Of a stretch of 64,000 bases of DNA, positions 12,101 through 23,111 are shown one piece after another. The first letter of the stretch is position 1. Each line of letters starts with the position of its first letter. The position numbers were made by a program, and so were the translations under genes. Source of the DNA: Rhododendron vialii (lineage: Eukaryota > Streptophyta > Magnoliopsida > Ericales > Ericaceae); assembly GCF_030253575.1 (NCBI RefSeq), contig NC_080568.1:35459501-35523500 (forward strand), given 5' to 3'. The notes under the pieces are model-generated. The model was not told where the DNA came from and did not search any database. It saw only the letters and a program-made list of their open reading frames with translations.

Positions 12101-15100
12101 TAAGAAAAGGTAACTAAAAGTAAAATAATACCAAAAAATCATTTTGGCCAAACTCAAGCTTGAGACCACCAGCTTTACGGTTAGGGCACAATCCTACAAT
12201 TTGTTGCCCTAAATAGGAAAACCATGCAAAGTGCCTCATTTTTAATATAAACAATCATTATAACATTCTAATTAAACATACTGAAGAATCTACTGAATCT
12301 TGTAAATGATTACTGGCTCAAGTCTCAACATTAATGATCAAATTTGCATGATCTAACTTCCTCCTAAACTCATTCTTGACCTAATGATGCCCAAGTCCAA
12401 ATAATTCGTCAATGTACTAGTTTTATGAACACAGAAATACCCATCAAGATTATCCACTGAATTTCAAATAGCCTTAATATTCTGGATGTAAGGATTCAAT
12501 CAATTGCGATAAGGGCTATTTGCTCAGTCAAATGACTCAATTTAGATGAAGTCATAACATGTTTAACCACCACATCTCTTGTTGATTTAGGTTTTCCCCT
12601 CCCCCCAGCATTTCCTTTGTTAAAGCATCCAACTCAAAACCAATTGATAATGAGTGGAGAAGCCGAGAAAGGATCCGAAACACATAGATCACAATGAAAC
12701 AAAGTGCAACTATGGCACAAACAAAGGGGAAAAGCCGAGGTTACAACTAACCAATATGGGACAAGCTCTAACACTCCCTCGCACATGTGACACCTAACCC
12801 GTACATGGAGAGTTAAACAACAGGATCATAACTAGGTGCACCTAAGGCACAAACAACAGGAGAATCAACAAAGAGAGTCTTGTCCAAAAACCTCCGAAAA
12901 CCTAGCTCTAATACTATGTCAAAGCATCTAACTCAAAAACCAATTGGCGATGAGTGGAGAGGCCGACAAAGAATTTGGAACACACGGATCACAACGAAAC
13001 AAAGTGCAACTATGACACAAACAAAGGGGAAAAGCCGAGGTTACTACTAACCAATGTGGGACAAGCTCTAACATCCTTATTTGCCGTAAAATACTCATCC
13101 TCGTTGTTACAACAGTAGGACATCTTCATTACACATGATCAAAGAAGCCTAATCTCTTTTCTTTTCTTTTGGGAGTTTATTTGGCTTTTATCCCCTAAAC
13201 TATCCACATTTTGTCTACTTTGTCCCTAAACTATGTAAACAACAATTTTGTCCCCTCAACTTTCTGATTGCAATCTATTTTGTCCAATAGTTAACATAAT
13301 TTTACCTAGAAATTGGCCGAAATAGATTGCAATAAGAAAGTGGAGGGGACAAAATTGTTATTTCCATAGTTTAGGGACAAACTATACAAAATGTGGATAG
13401 TTTAGGGGAAAAAACCAAAATTAACTCTCTCTTTTGGTCTTTCAGATTATCATCAATTGGTTCTATTTGTGCTCCTATTAGAGAAGGGAGTTTGGGTGTG
13501 AGGCGTCTAAAGTTCAATCAAGTTTTGCTGGGCAAATGGCTTTGGAGATTTGAGTGTGAAACGGAGAGATGGTGGAGAACGGTTGTAGTAGCTAAATACG
13601 GTAGCGGGTGGGGAGATTGGTCGGCCCTCAATGTGAGATTGCCTTACGTGGTTGCGCTATGGAGGGGTATCATGAATGGTTGGGATGCATTTGAAAAAAA
13701 TATTCATATGGTGGTTGGCGATGGGAGTAGGGTGAAAATTTGGGAGCATTTGTGGTGTCGGGATGTCAGATTACAAGAGGCTTTTCCGAGTACATATCTT
13801 TTGGCTCGTGATAGAGATGCAAGAGTCTTTGATTATCTCCATTTTCAGTATGGGGCCCAGTTTGGGATATTCGTTTGCGTAGGGATGTGTGCGATTAGGA
13901 GGAGAATGCTTTGATTACTTTGCTTTCAAGAGTGTATGATATTCGTAGAATAGGTGAAGGGGAAGACGAGATGCGTTGGAGCTTGTCTAAATCCGGATCT
14001 TTCCAGGTGAAATCTTACTATCAAGCTCTTTGTAGGAGGGTTACTTCTTCCTTTCCGTGGCAAGCAATTTGGAAAACGGCGACACCGTTAGAGGTGAGTT
14101 TTTTTGTATGGTGTGCTGCTAAAGGCACGATCCTTACTTTGGATAATTTGATCTGAAGACAGCAAATCATTGTGAATTGGTGTTGTATGTGTAAAAGGGA
14201 TGCGGAGACGGTCGATCACCTTCTTATTCATTGCCCAGTGGCGTGGGAGTTATGGACTTTGGTGCTTTCTTGGTTTGGTATGCAGTGGACCATGCCTAGG
14301 AATGTGATGGAACTATTAATTGCTTGGAGAGGTGCTAGAGTGGGAAAGAGAAGGAAGCGAGTCTGGACAATGATTCCTCTTTGCGTGATGTGGTTTATTT
14401 GGCGAGAAAGGAATTTTAGGTGTTTTGAGGGGGTAGAAAAGCCCATGTTTAGATTAAAAACTTGTTTGGTGAATAGTTTGTATAGTTGGGACAAGAGAGA
14501 TTGTAATCCATCTCTTGACCAATTTTTAAACTGGTTTGAGCTTTTCCACTCTTTGGGGAGTGTATAGGGCCTTTTTGTCTTGTGGCCTCTTTTTGTATTT
14601 GGGTGGCAATCCCTTTATATATATAATTATTTACTTATCAAAAAACAAAAAAACAAAAAAAACAAATCAATTGGTTCTATTTGTACTATTTCACATGTGA
14701 AGTTACAACGGATTCTATTGCTTTGGCCTTGTCACAGATCCATCAGAGCATCTTCATATCAAAGACACCAAGTTTATTTATATGTAGTTTCTTAGCCGCT
14801 AAAGATTAGTCCCGTATTGAATATTGGCTCTATAGCTTGTTCTCTAAATTTTTCCTTTCAGTATTAATTGTATCCCCCAATAAGCACCACTCAAAGCAAA
14901 CATACTCAACCAATATGTATATGGAGGAAAAGCTACATGGCCAAAAGACAAACATAATGTTTGACGTACGGAGGGTACTTTTGGAGTCAAATTCTCGGTC
15001 AACTGCCAAAAACTGACAGACATAACTTTGAAATATTTTAGTGACTTAGAGTACACGAATAAGAAGAACTAAAGGCAAGGAAGTATAAGCATGTAAATTA

Positions 15101-18100
15101 CCATTCCAAGAAGGTTGCCCACAATTATTGAACCAATAGGATCATAGATTGCATTTCCTGTGGTATTAACAGCAACCAATGATGCACCAGCAATGAGAAG
15201 ACCAGTTACTGCTGCACCATCCTGCATGTTTTAGAGCATTTTAAGAGAGGCTAAAACCAAGACAGAAGCAGGAGTGCCATGATTTAGAAGCCATAACCCA
15301 TGGGTCGTGTGAAGGTATGGACGCATAATTCCCATGTAATTTACTTGGGGGGTGAATTGCAGCATGCACTACCTTTCCATGTATAACTTGTTCAATTTTA
15401 TTGTTTCCAGGTTGCAGTTACAACCACAGCCAATGTTAATAAATTAGATCCCAGCTCCTTATTTGCATACAATACATAAGCTACATCGCAGCAGTATGGT
15501 TCTTTTAGCTTTTGTTTGTGCAAATGCTACACGTGATCAATGTAGTTCTTTTAGCTCACATGCACCTTCTCTAGCATCACATTATTGATTGCACTCCGAT
15601 AAGTATCTTCTATCTCTCTTTTCCCAAGCAGTTCCCCCCCCCCGATTAAGTTACATGAGATACATTATTATTAACTTTCCAGGATCGGAAGGTATAAAAA
15701 CTATGACCTCCGTCATGACTGCAACAGCTGTGGGATCATGACCACGCCAAACATAGTCTCTCACTGTCATACCCTCTGCAGCTGCACCTTTCCTGACAGC
15801 ATGTATGGCCACAACAAGAGAAGCACCTAAAGAAAGGCTAGAGTTACTCATGAGAGAAAATGAGCAGAAAAGCCAAAAGTAAAGGAATATTTAGAAACTC
15901 CAGAAGTGTAAAACTATAATTCCATGACTAGTACCTTCAATAAGGAATGAGCCACCAATGACCAAAGCTGCATATTGAATATTTCCAGGGGGCTGAAAAA
16001 ACAGAACCACAGACCGCGAAAACTCAGTTTCATGTAAGGAAAAAACAGGCACTAGCAATTTCAATTGGTTTATCTCCCTTGGTGGACTTCTTGTCCCCAT
16101 TTCTTGTATCTTTTGTTATTTTTGTTCAAAATAAATTTATTCTCATGCTGATAAAAAGAAAAGGAAAAAGGAATTTCAATTGGTTGATTACCTGCGATGT
16201 CCACAAGTTCTGAATGCCATGAACAATTGTCGCACCCGAACCAAGACAAAAGATACCAACAGCCGATATTAAGGACCAAACAAATCTTTCTTTGGAATAA
16301 CCATAACTGCGAACATATAAGATTAGGATTCAGCACATCGCCACATCCAAATGTTTATACTTCTATAATTTCTACTCCAAATCACAAACTCCAGTTTGAT
16401 TGATTTATTGAGCTGAACCCAATTGTTGTACTGAAACAAAATAAGTAATGACAGGTCCAGATCAAGTTCCAGAAATAAAACTGAAGGAACAAATGCAAAT
16501 TTAAAAATGGTAATTCGGCACCAAAAGTCGTCAAAGAGTTCCTGAAGATTTTGAGGGGTGCTGAGAGCGCACATGAAGATGCATTTTTTTGACATCTAAA
16601 ACCAATTGGATACCATGCATAAGCTACTACAGATGGAATCGGTCATCAAATACTGAATTGTTCAGTTTGTGCATATAAAACATTGGACAAAAGTCAGTTG
16701 ATTGTGAAACACTCACGGGTGGAGGGCATCTGGAGCACGTCTTGAACTACTTAAACCGTACGCAAGAAGTGCCTACAATGTAAACATGAATTAGATTCTC
16801 AGCATTCACTGTTCCTACATATGATGATGCTAACATAAGCACGTTTATGCCAGCAGGAGATGAGAAATAAGATCAAAAGGACTGTGTACCTGATTTGCAA
16901 AATCTGCAACAGAATGAACCACTTCAGCCAGCATGACATGGCTTGAAGTGCCAAACCAGACCCCAAACTTGAGAGAGAAGACAAGGAAGTTGCACCATAA
17001 TGCTGTTGTTACCGCTCGCTGGCTAGCAAAAAAATGTTGTCGGACAAAGCAGGGAAAATAAATTGTTTAGATGTTGGAAAAAAGGTGCTCAAATTTTCAC
17101 TAAATTATGCAACTTTTTCATGGGATAGTTTTCGAATTCTTTAAAATAATCCTGCTAAGACAACATGCCCTGCTTCAAAAACAGGAAAACCTGAATTTAG
17201 AGTATAATACTATACTTAATGGACAGTAGATTTAGCAGCATTGATCATATAGAAGACATGGCATAGATATGAGAAGAGGATATTTATCAATGCAAACACA
17301 GACATGAATACAAAAGCTAATTTTCTACAGGAAAATCCTTACCCTTTCTCTTTGTCCTTTCCCCTAACTATAATTTGCTTCAAATGAAGCCTAACATCCT
17401 TAACTACCAGAACTCAACATTTCGCAAAATTAGCAACAGAACAATCAGACACATCCTCAACTATAGATCATGAACTTAAGGTCAACTCCTCAAAAAAGCT
17501 GCCAATTTCAACAACGGATGTCAAAACCAAACCTAAAAAGAAAGGTTTTATACCATTTTCCTCTCTCTTTTGGACAAGCTATTTGCAATCAAACTTACCT
17601 AACCCGCCAACAGGGAATTTCAAATTCACACTTCTATTAGTCTATGTTCGATAGCCACCGTTGTCAACATCTGTTTGATCGCTACAATTTTGACTAATAA
17701 ATTGGGGAACAGAATGTTTTCACAGTTATAAGTTCATCCGTGGGTAAGTACTACTCATTCGTTCAGCCATAAATTGCTTAAGAAAGAGACCATGCACGGT
17801 GGAGTGAGATTGAAAATGACGATTTCCACCTGTTGGTGAACATGGTTATGCCACTCTAGATGAAAACAACATGGTTATGGCACCCAGATGTAGTCAAAGA
17901 GATAATGCACAACAGTTGTTTTCAAAGAACATAACAAGTGTGCACATTAACTTTGACAGCTACTAGCATATCCTGAGTTGAAGAGGACCTACGAGATAGG
18001 GGAAGATGATTTCTTCTGAACTCAAATAATCCCCAAATCAACTGTACCCCTAACAGGAAGTCAAGCATCGTCCAAAATACATGCTTAAACCTGAGCTACT

Positions 18101-19195
18101 AACTCCAAACCCTGAGTTTCCAATCAACTAAGACACCTGGAAATAATCAATTTTCAGAAAGAGCACACAGATTTGCTAGCTCAAAATTTAAGGAAGAACA
18201 CCCAACAAGAGCAGTGAAGCCCTTAGCTTGCCAATTGAGAACATCCACACAATGCTCCATGTAATGGATCTGATGAGGGGAACATGCCAATATGCCACAT
18301 CTCCGCCAAGGTTGAAATCCTCGGACAACTAATCTGAATATAAAGCACAATTTCGTGCTTGAACCATGACATGATAATCAAGTTTCTCAAACCATCAAAT
18401 AGAAGGTGCCTGGAAAGCCAATTCTTGATTCTACAATTTTGCTGCATGCAAGTCATTCATCTCCAACCATTGGTTAAAGACTTCCATTATGATCAAAATC
18501 TCGGTATACTCTCCCTGCTCCGGCTATTAAGTGTCATGTGAGTTCTCTAAGTCCAAGAACTAAGAAACAAGTTATTCATTACCAAGGAAACTGTAAACAA
18601 TTTTGTGTCACAAATTTGTGAGTTGCAAGTGTATGGACAAGGGGATCATTTCACATAGATTCATTGCTTGTCAACCTATAAAAGTTATTGTTTGCTTCAC
18701 AAGATTCAATGTCCAAAACAAGTGCAAATTAGGTCGAGCGGTAAGGGGAAACACAATTCACCTGTGATCATGTTGAACTTCTATCTTCTTTATTTCTTTA
18801 GCTCTGGTGAAAAAACCTGCAAAAACAAAGAACAATATCAAACACAGATGTCCACATAAACACAGAGATACAAACCTGTTTATATAGAGGAAGAGCGTAC
18901 TTCGGTTACAGGAATCGAATGTAAATGAAGCCAATGAAATGGCTTGTCGCGAGGAGCAATATCGTGAGACAAGACCTCGATATGGAAATGGAGAAGTGAA
19001 GAACCCTCCTCCTCGTCCTCCATGGCGTAGTAGAGTGTTGGAATGGAATTGAAAACTAGGGCGATCGTCGGTGGCAGATGTTCTGCAAAATTCAGGGAGA
19101 AGAGAGGAGCGAAGGAGGGACGTGGCGGGCGGAGATAGGGAGGTGAGGGCGGAGGAGTGGTGGCGGGCAAGAGTAAGAAAGCGAGACGTTCGCAT
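9180..19195 (-). CDS. MTPC4: Metal tolerance protein C4-like cation diffusion facilitator (ZnT9/SLC30A9 type)
   Basis: Predicted zinc or divalent-metal transporter of 459 residues, close to the length I recall for Arabidopsis MTPC4 (about 457). Coding exons, in transcript order: 19195-18901, 18816-18762, 17022-16890, 16772-16717, 16306-16192, 15992-15935, 15826-15708, 15221-15102, 11117-11016, 10940-10868, 10054-9987, 9452-9392 and 9304-9180. All have GT-AG borders and matching phases. The first ~90 residues (MRTSRFLTLARHHSSALTSL...) are rich in R, S and L and poor in acidic residues, as in a mitochondrial presequence. The CDF core follows: SHVMLAEVVHSVADFANQ with an HSVAD metal-site motif, PYGYSKERFVWSL, RGHDPTAVAVMTEDGAA, IYDPIGSIIVGNLLGM and the C-terminal HVDIEAHNP. 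Human ZnT9 is mitochondrial; that location is inferred here. An ATG in another frame at 19024 gives no family match and was rejected. Intron 8 carries several transposons. Confidence 0.93.
10441..10717 (-). mobile_element. TRIM-like mini-retrotransposon in MTPC4 intron 10
   Basis: Two 73-bp direct repeats (10441-10513 and 10645-10717), each starting TGTTAACCACCAACTCA on this strand and ending near CTC(C/A)ACA. Read on the minus strand, the sequence just inside the repeat contains TTGGTATCAGAGC, the usual plant primer-binding site complementary to initiator methionine tRNA. The interior is only about 130 bp and has no coding capacity. The repeat may extend about 8 bp further (TATTAGAT precedes both copies), so the ends are approximate, and I found no clean target duplication. 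Confidence 0.75.
12618..13073 (-). mobile_element. TRIM (terminal-repeat retrotransposon in miniature) in MTPC4 intron 8
   Basis: Direct repeats of 156 and 157 bp (12618-12773 and 12917-13073) begin TGT and end ACA. Both sides carry the 5-bp target duplication TCCTT (12613-12617 and 13074-13078). On the minus strand the first repeat begins TGTTAGAGCTTGTCCCACAT and is followed by TAGTATTAGAGCTAGG, a decayed tRNA-Met primer-binding site. The interior of about 143 bp encodes nothing. It lies in the same orientation as the host gene. Confidence 0.92.
13174..13426. mobile_element. Foldback MITE in MTPC4 intron 8
   Basis: The two halves are inverted copies over most of their length. The left arm contains CCCCTAAACTATCCACATTT and the right arm contains its complement near 13390-13410. 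The inner parts (TTTGTCCC(C/T)TCAACTTTCT) also pair. No coding capacity. I see no clear target duplication, so the exact ends are uncertain. Confidence 0.8.
13471..14665 (+). mobile_element. 5'-truncated L1-type LINE, antisense in MTPC4 intron 8
   Basis: The plus strand encodes, in broken frames, the C-terminal part of a plant L1 reverse transcriptase. A REGSLGVRRLKFNQVLLGKW block precedes a zinc-finger (zf-RVT) region with FFVWCAAKGTILTLDNL, CCMCKRDAETVDHLLIHCP and FIWRERNFRCFEG. Frames change near 13850-13911 and a stop lies at about 14153, so it is dead. It ends in an A-rich tail (about 14640-14665). A perfect 19-bp target duplication (ATCAATTGGTTCTATTTGT) flanks it at 13452-13470 and 14666-14684. 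Confidence 0.93.
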
Positions 19196-19619
19196 GGATA
19201 CGTCTTCCTATTGTTTATGTTCTTCCTCTGCTGCATTTACATGGAAACAGCGTGAAGATAAGGAAGGGTTAGAGTTTTGGGCACATATTAGGGTTTTTCA
19301 AGATCAAAGGCAAGAGTGGTCCGGACTGCTGTTTATCGGAGACCCTTGACACCGGCTATAAGCGCAGAGAGGGAGAGGGAGAGAGAGAGAGAGATATTGT
19401 CCATCTGGAGCAGTACAATTCTCGCTCTGTAGTCTCAAACGCAAATCATCTCTCTCTGCTCAATTTTCCGACGTAAAATGCCCAATGATGTGTTCCCATT
19501 TTCTGACTTTATTATTCGTCAATAGTACTAGTACTAGTATAATTCGCCATCATATAGAATCCTCTTCTAAAGAAATTCAGGTTACATTTCTTTTATTACT
19601 CGGATATTTGTTCATTTTA

Positions 19620-19922
19620 GAGCATCTCCAGCTTTCATTCATATTTTTTCTCAAATTTGAGTCAAATTTTGGGTAAAAATTTATTTTGGATAGACACATC
19701 TCCAACTATCGAACCCAAATTTTACACATCTCCTTCTTTCTCTCTCTCTCTAACTAGCCGTTGGAGAAATGAGTTAAGGTAAAATTGTCTCAGGTATGGG
19801 CAAAAAAATGGGTAAAACCCAAAATGGGAAAGGGTTTGGGTAAAAAATTGGAGAGAAATTTTTGTGATTTTTGCCCTATTTTTAAATTTGAGTCTTAAAA
19901 TGGGTCAAGGCCGAAGATGCTC
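19620..19922. mobile_element. Harbinger/Tourist-like MITE
   Basis: Terminal repeats GAGCATCTCCAGC at the left and a matching ...GAAGATGCTC at the right are flanked by TTA on both sides (19617-19619 and 19923-19925), the usual target duplication of PIF/Harbinger elements. About 303 bp, non-coding. It lies upstream of the MTPC4-like gene. Confidence 0.8.
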
Positions 19923-20106
19923 TTACAGATCTTATGAAGTCCCTCTCTTTCGAAGCACTCCATTTTGATACCAAAGGTTAGTTCAACTGTTCGTAAATTA
20001 CACAATTAAAATTTTAAAACGCATATTTCCATTTTTCTATCAAAGTTTTCCTGAGCAATTCCCACATCATAAAATGCATATTTCCAAACACCTCCAGATT
20101 ACGGAG

Positions 20107-20347
20107 AGGGTATTCCAGTTTCTTAAAAAATAAACTTTTAAAAAATGAAGGTAATTTCAAGCTCAAAAATTATGTGTTTACGCAAATAATTTTTTTACCA
20201 ATATGAATCTTATTTGATAGATCTCATTGAGATTTTTAAACGGTGCAAAAAAAAATTAAAAAATTATTTTTCATTTTCATTATATTTGAGGTTGAAATTA
20301 CCTTTTTTTTGAAAAAAAAAAGTTTGAAAAGAAAACGAATTGGCACC
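20107..20347. mobile_element. AT-rich MITE with long imperfect arms
   Basis: The arms AAGGTAATTTCAAGCTCAAAA and its complement near 20290-20315 pair across a centre containing TTGATAGATCTCATTGAGAT. A second member of the same family is at 41324-41565. The superfamily cannot be assigned with certainty; the ends are approximate. Confidence 0.65.
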
Positions 20348-20750
20348 TCTAATCACATATGAACATTCATTTCTCAAATAGAGTGAGTACAAAAGCACAT
20401 GAACATATGACACATATCTTACGTTAGATGTACTCCAGTATTAATTTTACTGGTATATACTATTCTTTGCAGATTCACTGAACAAGTCATGTTAGGCAGC
20501 CGCAAATAAGTGTCTTATGACGTGTTCTACTAAGATTATTATTTTTTAAATACTTATTTTTTGCTCTACGAAATATGTCAATCCAAAAAGTACCGATTTT
20601 TTTAATAAGTGCCCAAAGATATGAAGTCTAGTTTACACTAATTTGGACATGCCCAAAAACTGTCAACCCATTTAAGAGCATGGTTAACCGCAGATCAGCT
20701 CATATTTAGACTTGTCGCTACTTATATATAACCACTTGACCAATGATCTA

Positions 20751-20969
20751 CTTCTTCCATCCCATTTTGTTTGTCTATTTTTAATTGATTATAGCTTTCA
20801 ATTTATAATATTTTTCACAATTTTGAAAGTTTTGGATAATAAGATTAATCACGAACTATCGAACAAAATTCATATTGCATATTTTTAAAAATTCATATTA
20901 AAAGATATAAACAATTGAAAACTAATACAAACATTAAAAAAATGGACAAATAAGTTAAGACGGAGGGAA
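20751..20969. mobile_element. Stowaway-like MITE
   Basis: Begins CTTCTTCCATCCCATTTTGT and ends with the complementary ...AAGACGGAGGGAA, flanked by TA on both sides. About 219 bp and non-coding. This is the classic CTCCCTCCGT-type plant Mariner-derived MITE. Confidence 0.8.
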
Positions 20970-21014
20970 TATTAAGGAATGGCTAAATGGCCAGAAGACC
21001 TTATGTACTCCTTA

Positions 21015-22032
21015 GGCCATCCACGGTGGCATAATAAAAAATGAATAACCAAAAGTTGACACATCAGCTTTTGATTATCCATTTAAGATATTGTTAAGCT
21101 TAACAATGTTGAGGTCCACAATGGTCACTTCTAATCTATAACTAAAATAAGGGATACACTACAATTTCACTCTCTCTCCCCTTATGTTTTTCACCATTGA
21201 TCATTTCCCTTCATTACATTTTTTTTTTTGGCAAAAATATATTGATTTTCTCATTTTCATGTACTCTAAAAAAAAAAAAAAACAGATGTGTTCTTGAATT
21301 TGTAAAAAATGTAAGGTTCTTCATGTACTCAACCACAGGGAGATGAACGAAAAAAGAATAAAATAAAAACTGAAAAAAAAAGTGAAATACCTTAATGCGG
21401 CGACAAATGTTTTCCACCATTGATCACTTTCCTCCATTACGTTTTTTTATTGGCAAAAATATATCGATTTTCTCCCTTAATTTTGGAGAAAAAATTGATG
21501 ACTTCCTTCCCTCATATTATGAATTTGGAAAAAAAATCATGTACTAAAATAAAAAAAACAGATGTGTTCTTGAATTTGTAAAAGAATGCAAGATTTTTCA
21601 TGTACGCAACCATAGGGAGAGGAACGAAAAAGAGTAAAATAAAAACAGAAAAAAAGTGAAATACCTTAATCCGGCGACAATGAGTTGAATTGTAAATGAT
21701 CGAAAGATATGAGTTTTACTTTTGGAGGGAAAGAAAAAAAAAAGAGTTTGTGGTTGAAGAAAATGAGATATAGAGCAGGCAAAAAAAGAGAGAAGAAAAT
21801 ACCATTTGAAACACGCATGTATATAAATTTTAGAACCAGTTAACTTATGTGGTGTGAGATTCACAAATTTTGATTATTGAAAAAGGTTGCTAGTTTTGGT
21901 TATCCAAAGCCCAAAATTTGATTATTTCTAAGAATATTGTTAAGTTTGATTATACCATTGTGAGCCATTTTTTACCCCAATATTGTTAACTTTAAAAATA
22001 ATTTTCTTTTGATTATACCACTGTGGATGGCT
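21015..22032. mobile_element. Harbinger-like element of about 1 kb with an internal tandem duplication
   Basis: Ends GGCCATCCACGGTGG and ...CCACTGTGGATGGCT are inverted repeats, flanked by TTA (21012-21014 and 22033-22035). The interior carries two related segments of about 230 bp (near 21187-21414 and 21410-21680) sharing CAGATGTGTTCTTGAATTTG and GAAATACCTTAAT. No transposase is visible. Related ends occur at 56500-56958. Confidence 0.75.
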
Positions 22033-22687
22033 TTATGTACCAAGCTCTCACAGTTTGCTCAACTTATTTATTCAGCATTGCAGGGCACTTTTTTCTCCTC
22101 CTTTGTGGACAACGTATGTTCGGTTTGGATTTTGAGAGAGATTTTTGGAGTAATGCATGGAGGAGATAGATATTATTGGGAACCGTATGCAGCGAAAGGA
22201 GTTGAATTTTGAGATCCAAAACGAAACATTGCAGAAAACCTGCAATATGTATTGCCAACCGTTTGATTTTGGTGGACTTTTTGTTAAATTTGAGTCCGTG
22301 CCAAGTGTTTTGCTTGTACGGCATTTCCAGATACCCTAAATGAATAAGGATCCACGAACTTAGCCAAAAAATAAAAATCAGATAGTGATAATGCCAAAAT
22401 CGTTTTTATTGGTGCCGAAACTCCAGTGCATGAAAGTTTTGTATATTACAAATCGTACAAGCCTTTTTTGCACTATAATTTTGAAATCAACAAAAATGGT
22501 TTTGGCATTATCATTAAATAACAATTACAAGAATCCACGTCTCCTGACATTTTAGCTAGTGATAAGCTACACGATTGATTGGTTCACTTTTTTTGGATAA
22601 GCAAATTTATCTAAGTTGTTTAACATGTGACGCCCAATTGATCTCATATTCCATTTCCCAAAGACCAAAGCCATGCTCACTTGGGCA

Positions 22688-23111
22688 TAGGCCTGTCAAT
22701 GAACCGGATTTAATCCGGATTCGATCCGAAAAATTCGATCCGGATTCGATAAAGTCGATCCGATAATCCGATAATCCGAATCCGGTAATTCAATACGGAT
22801 TCGGATCCGATCGGATCGGATTAAATCCGTTATCAATCCGAATCCGAACTTTATTTTTTAAATTTTTTTAAATTTTTTTTTAAAAATAGTAATTTAAAAA
22901 AAAAATGTTTAAGAAGTTGTATTTTTTTTTTTTTTAAATTTTTTTCGGAAAATATTTTTTTTTGAAATTTTTTTTTTTTTTTTTGCTAAAATTATTGAAG
23001 TAAAAAAAGTTTCCGGATCAGATCCGGATTACCACTATCGGATTTAAGTCTTATCGGATCCGGATCGGATTGGGTCTTATCAGATCCGGATCCGGTCTAT
23101 TAACAGGCCTA
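22688..23111 (-). mobile_element. hAT-like MITE copy A, edge of the inverted duplication
   Basis: Starts TAGGCCTGTCAATGAACCGG and ends ...GGTCTATTAACAGGCCTA, giving terminal inverted repeats. The subterminal regions are dense in GATCCGGAT-type repeats, typical of hAT MITEs, and the centre is poly-A/T rich. It is inverted relative to copy B at 25123-25648. Its right end coincides with the left edge of the duplicated B-box upstream segment. I see no 8-bp target duplication. Confidence 0.8.

Noticed and set aside
18880..19236. Minus-strand frame containing MEDEEEGSS as a possible start of the MTPC4-like gene
   Set aside because: The other frame (ATG at 19195) gives a presequence-like N-terminus and splices in phase into the SFFTRAKEIKKIE exon and the CDF domain. 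The MEDEEE frame does not.
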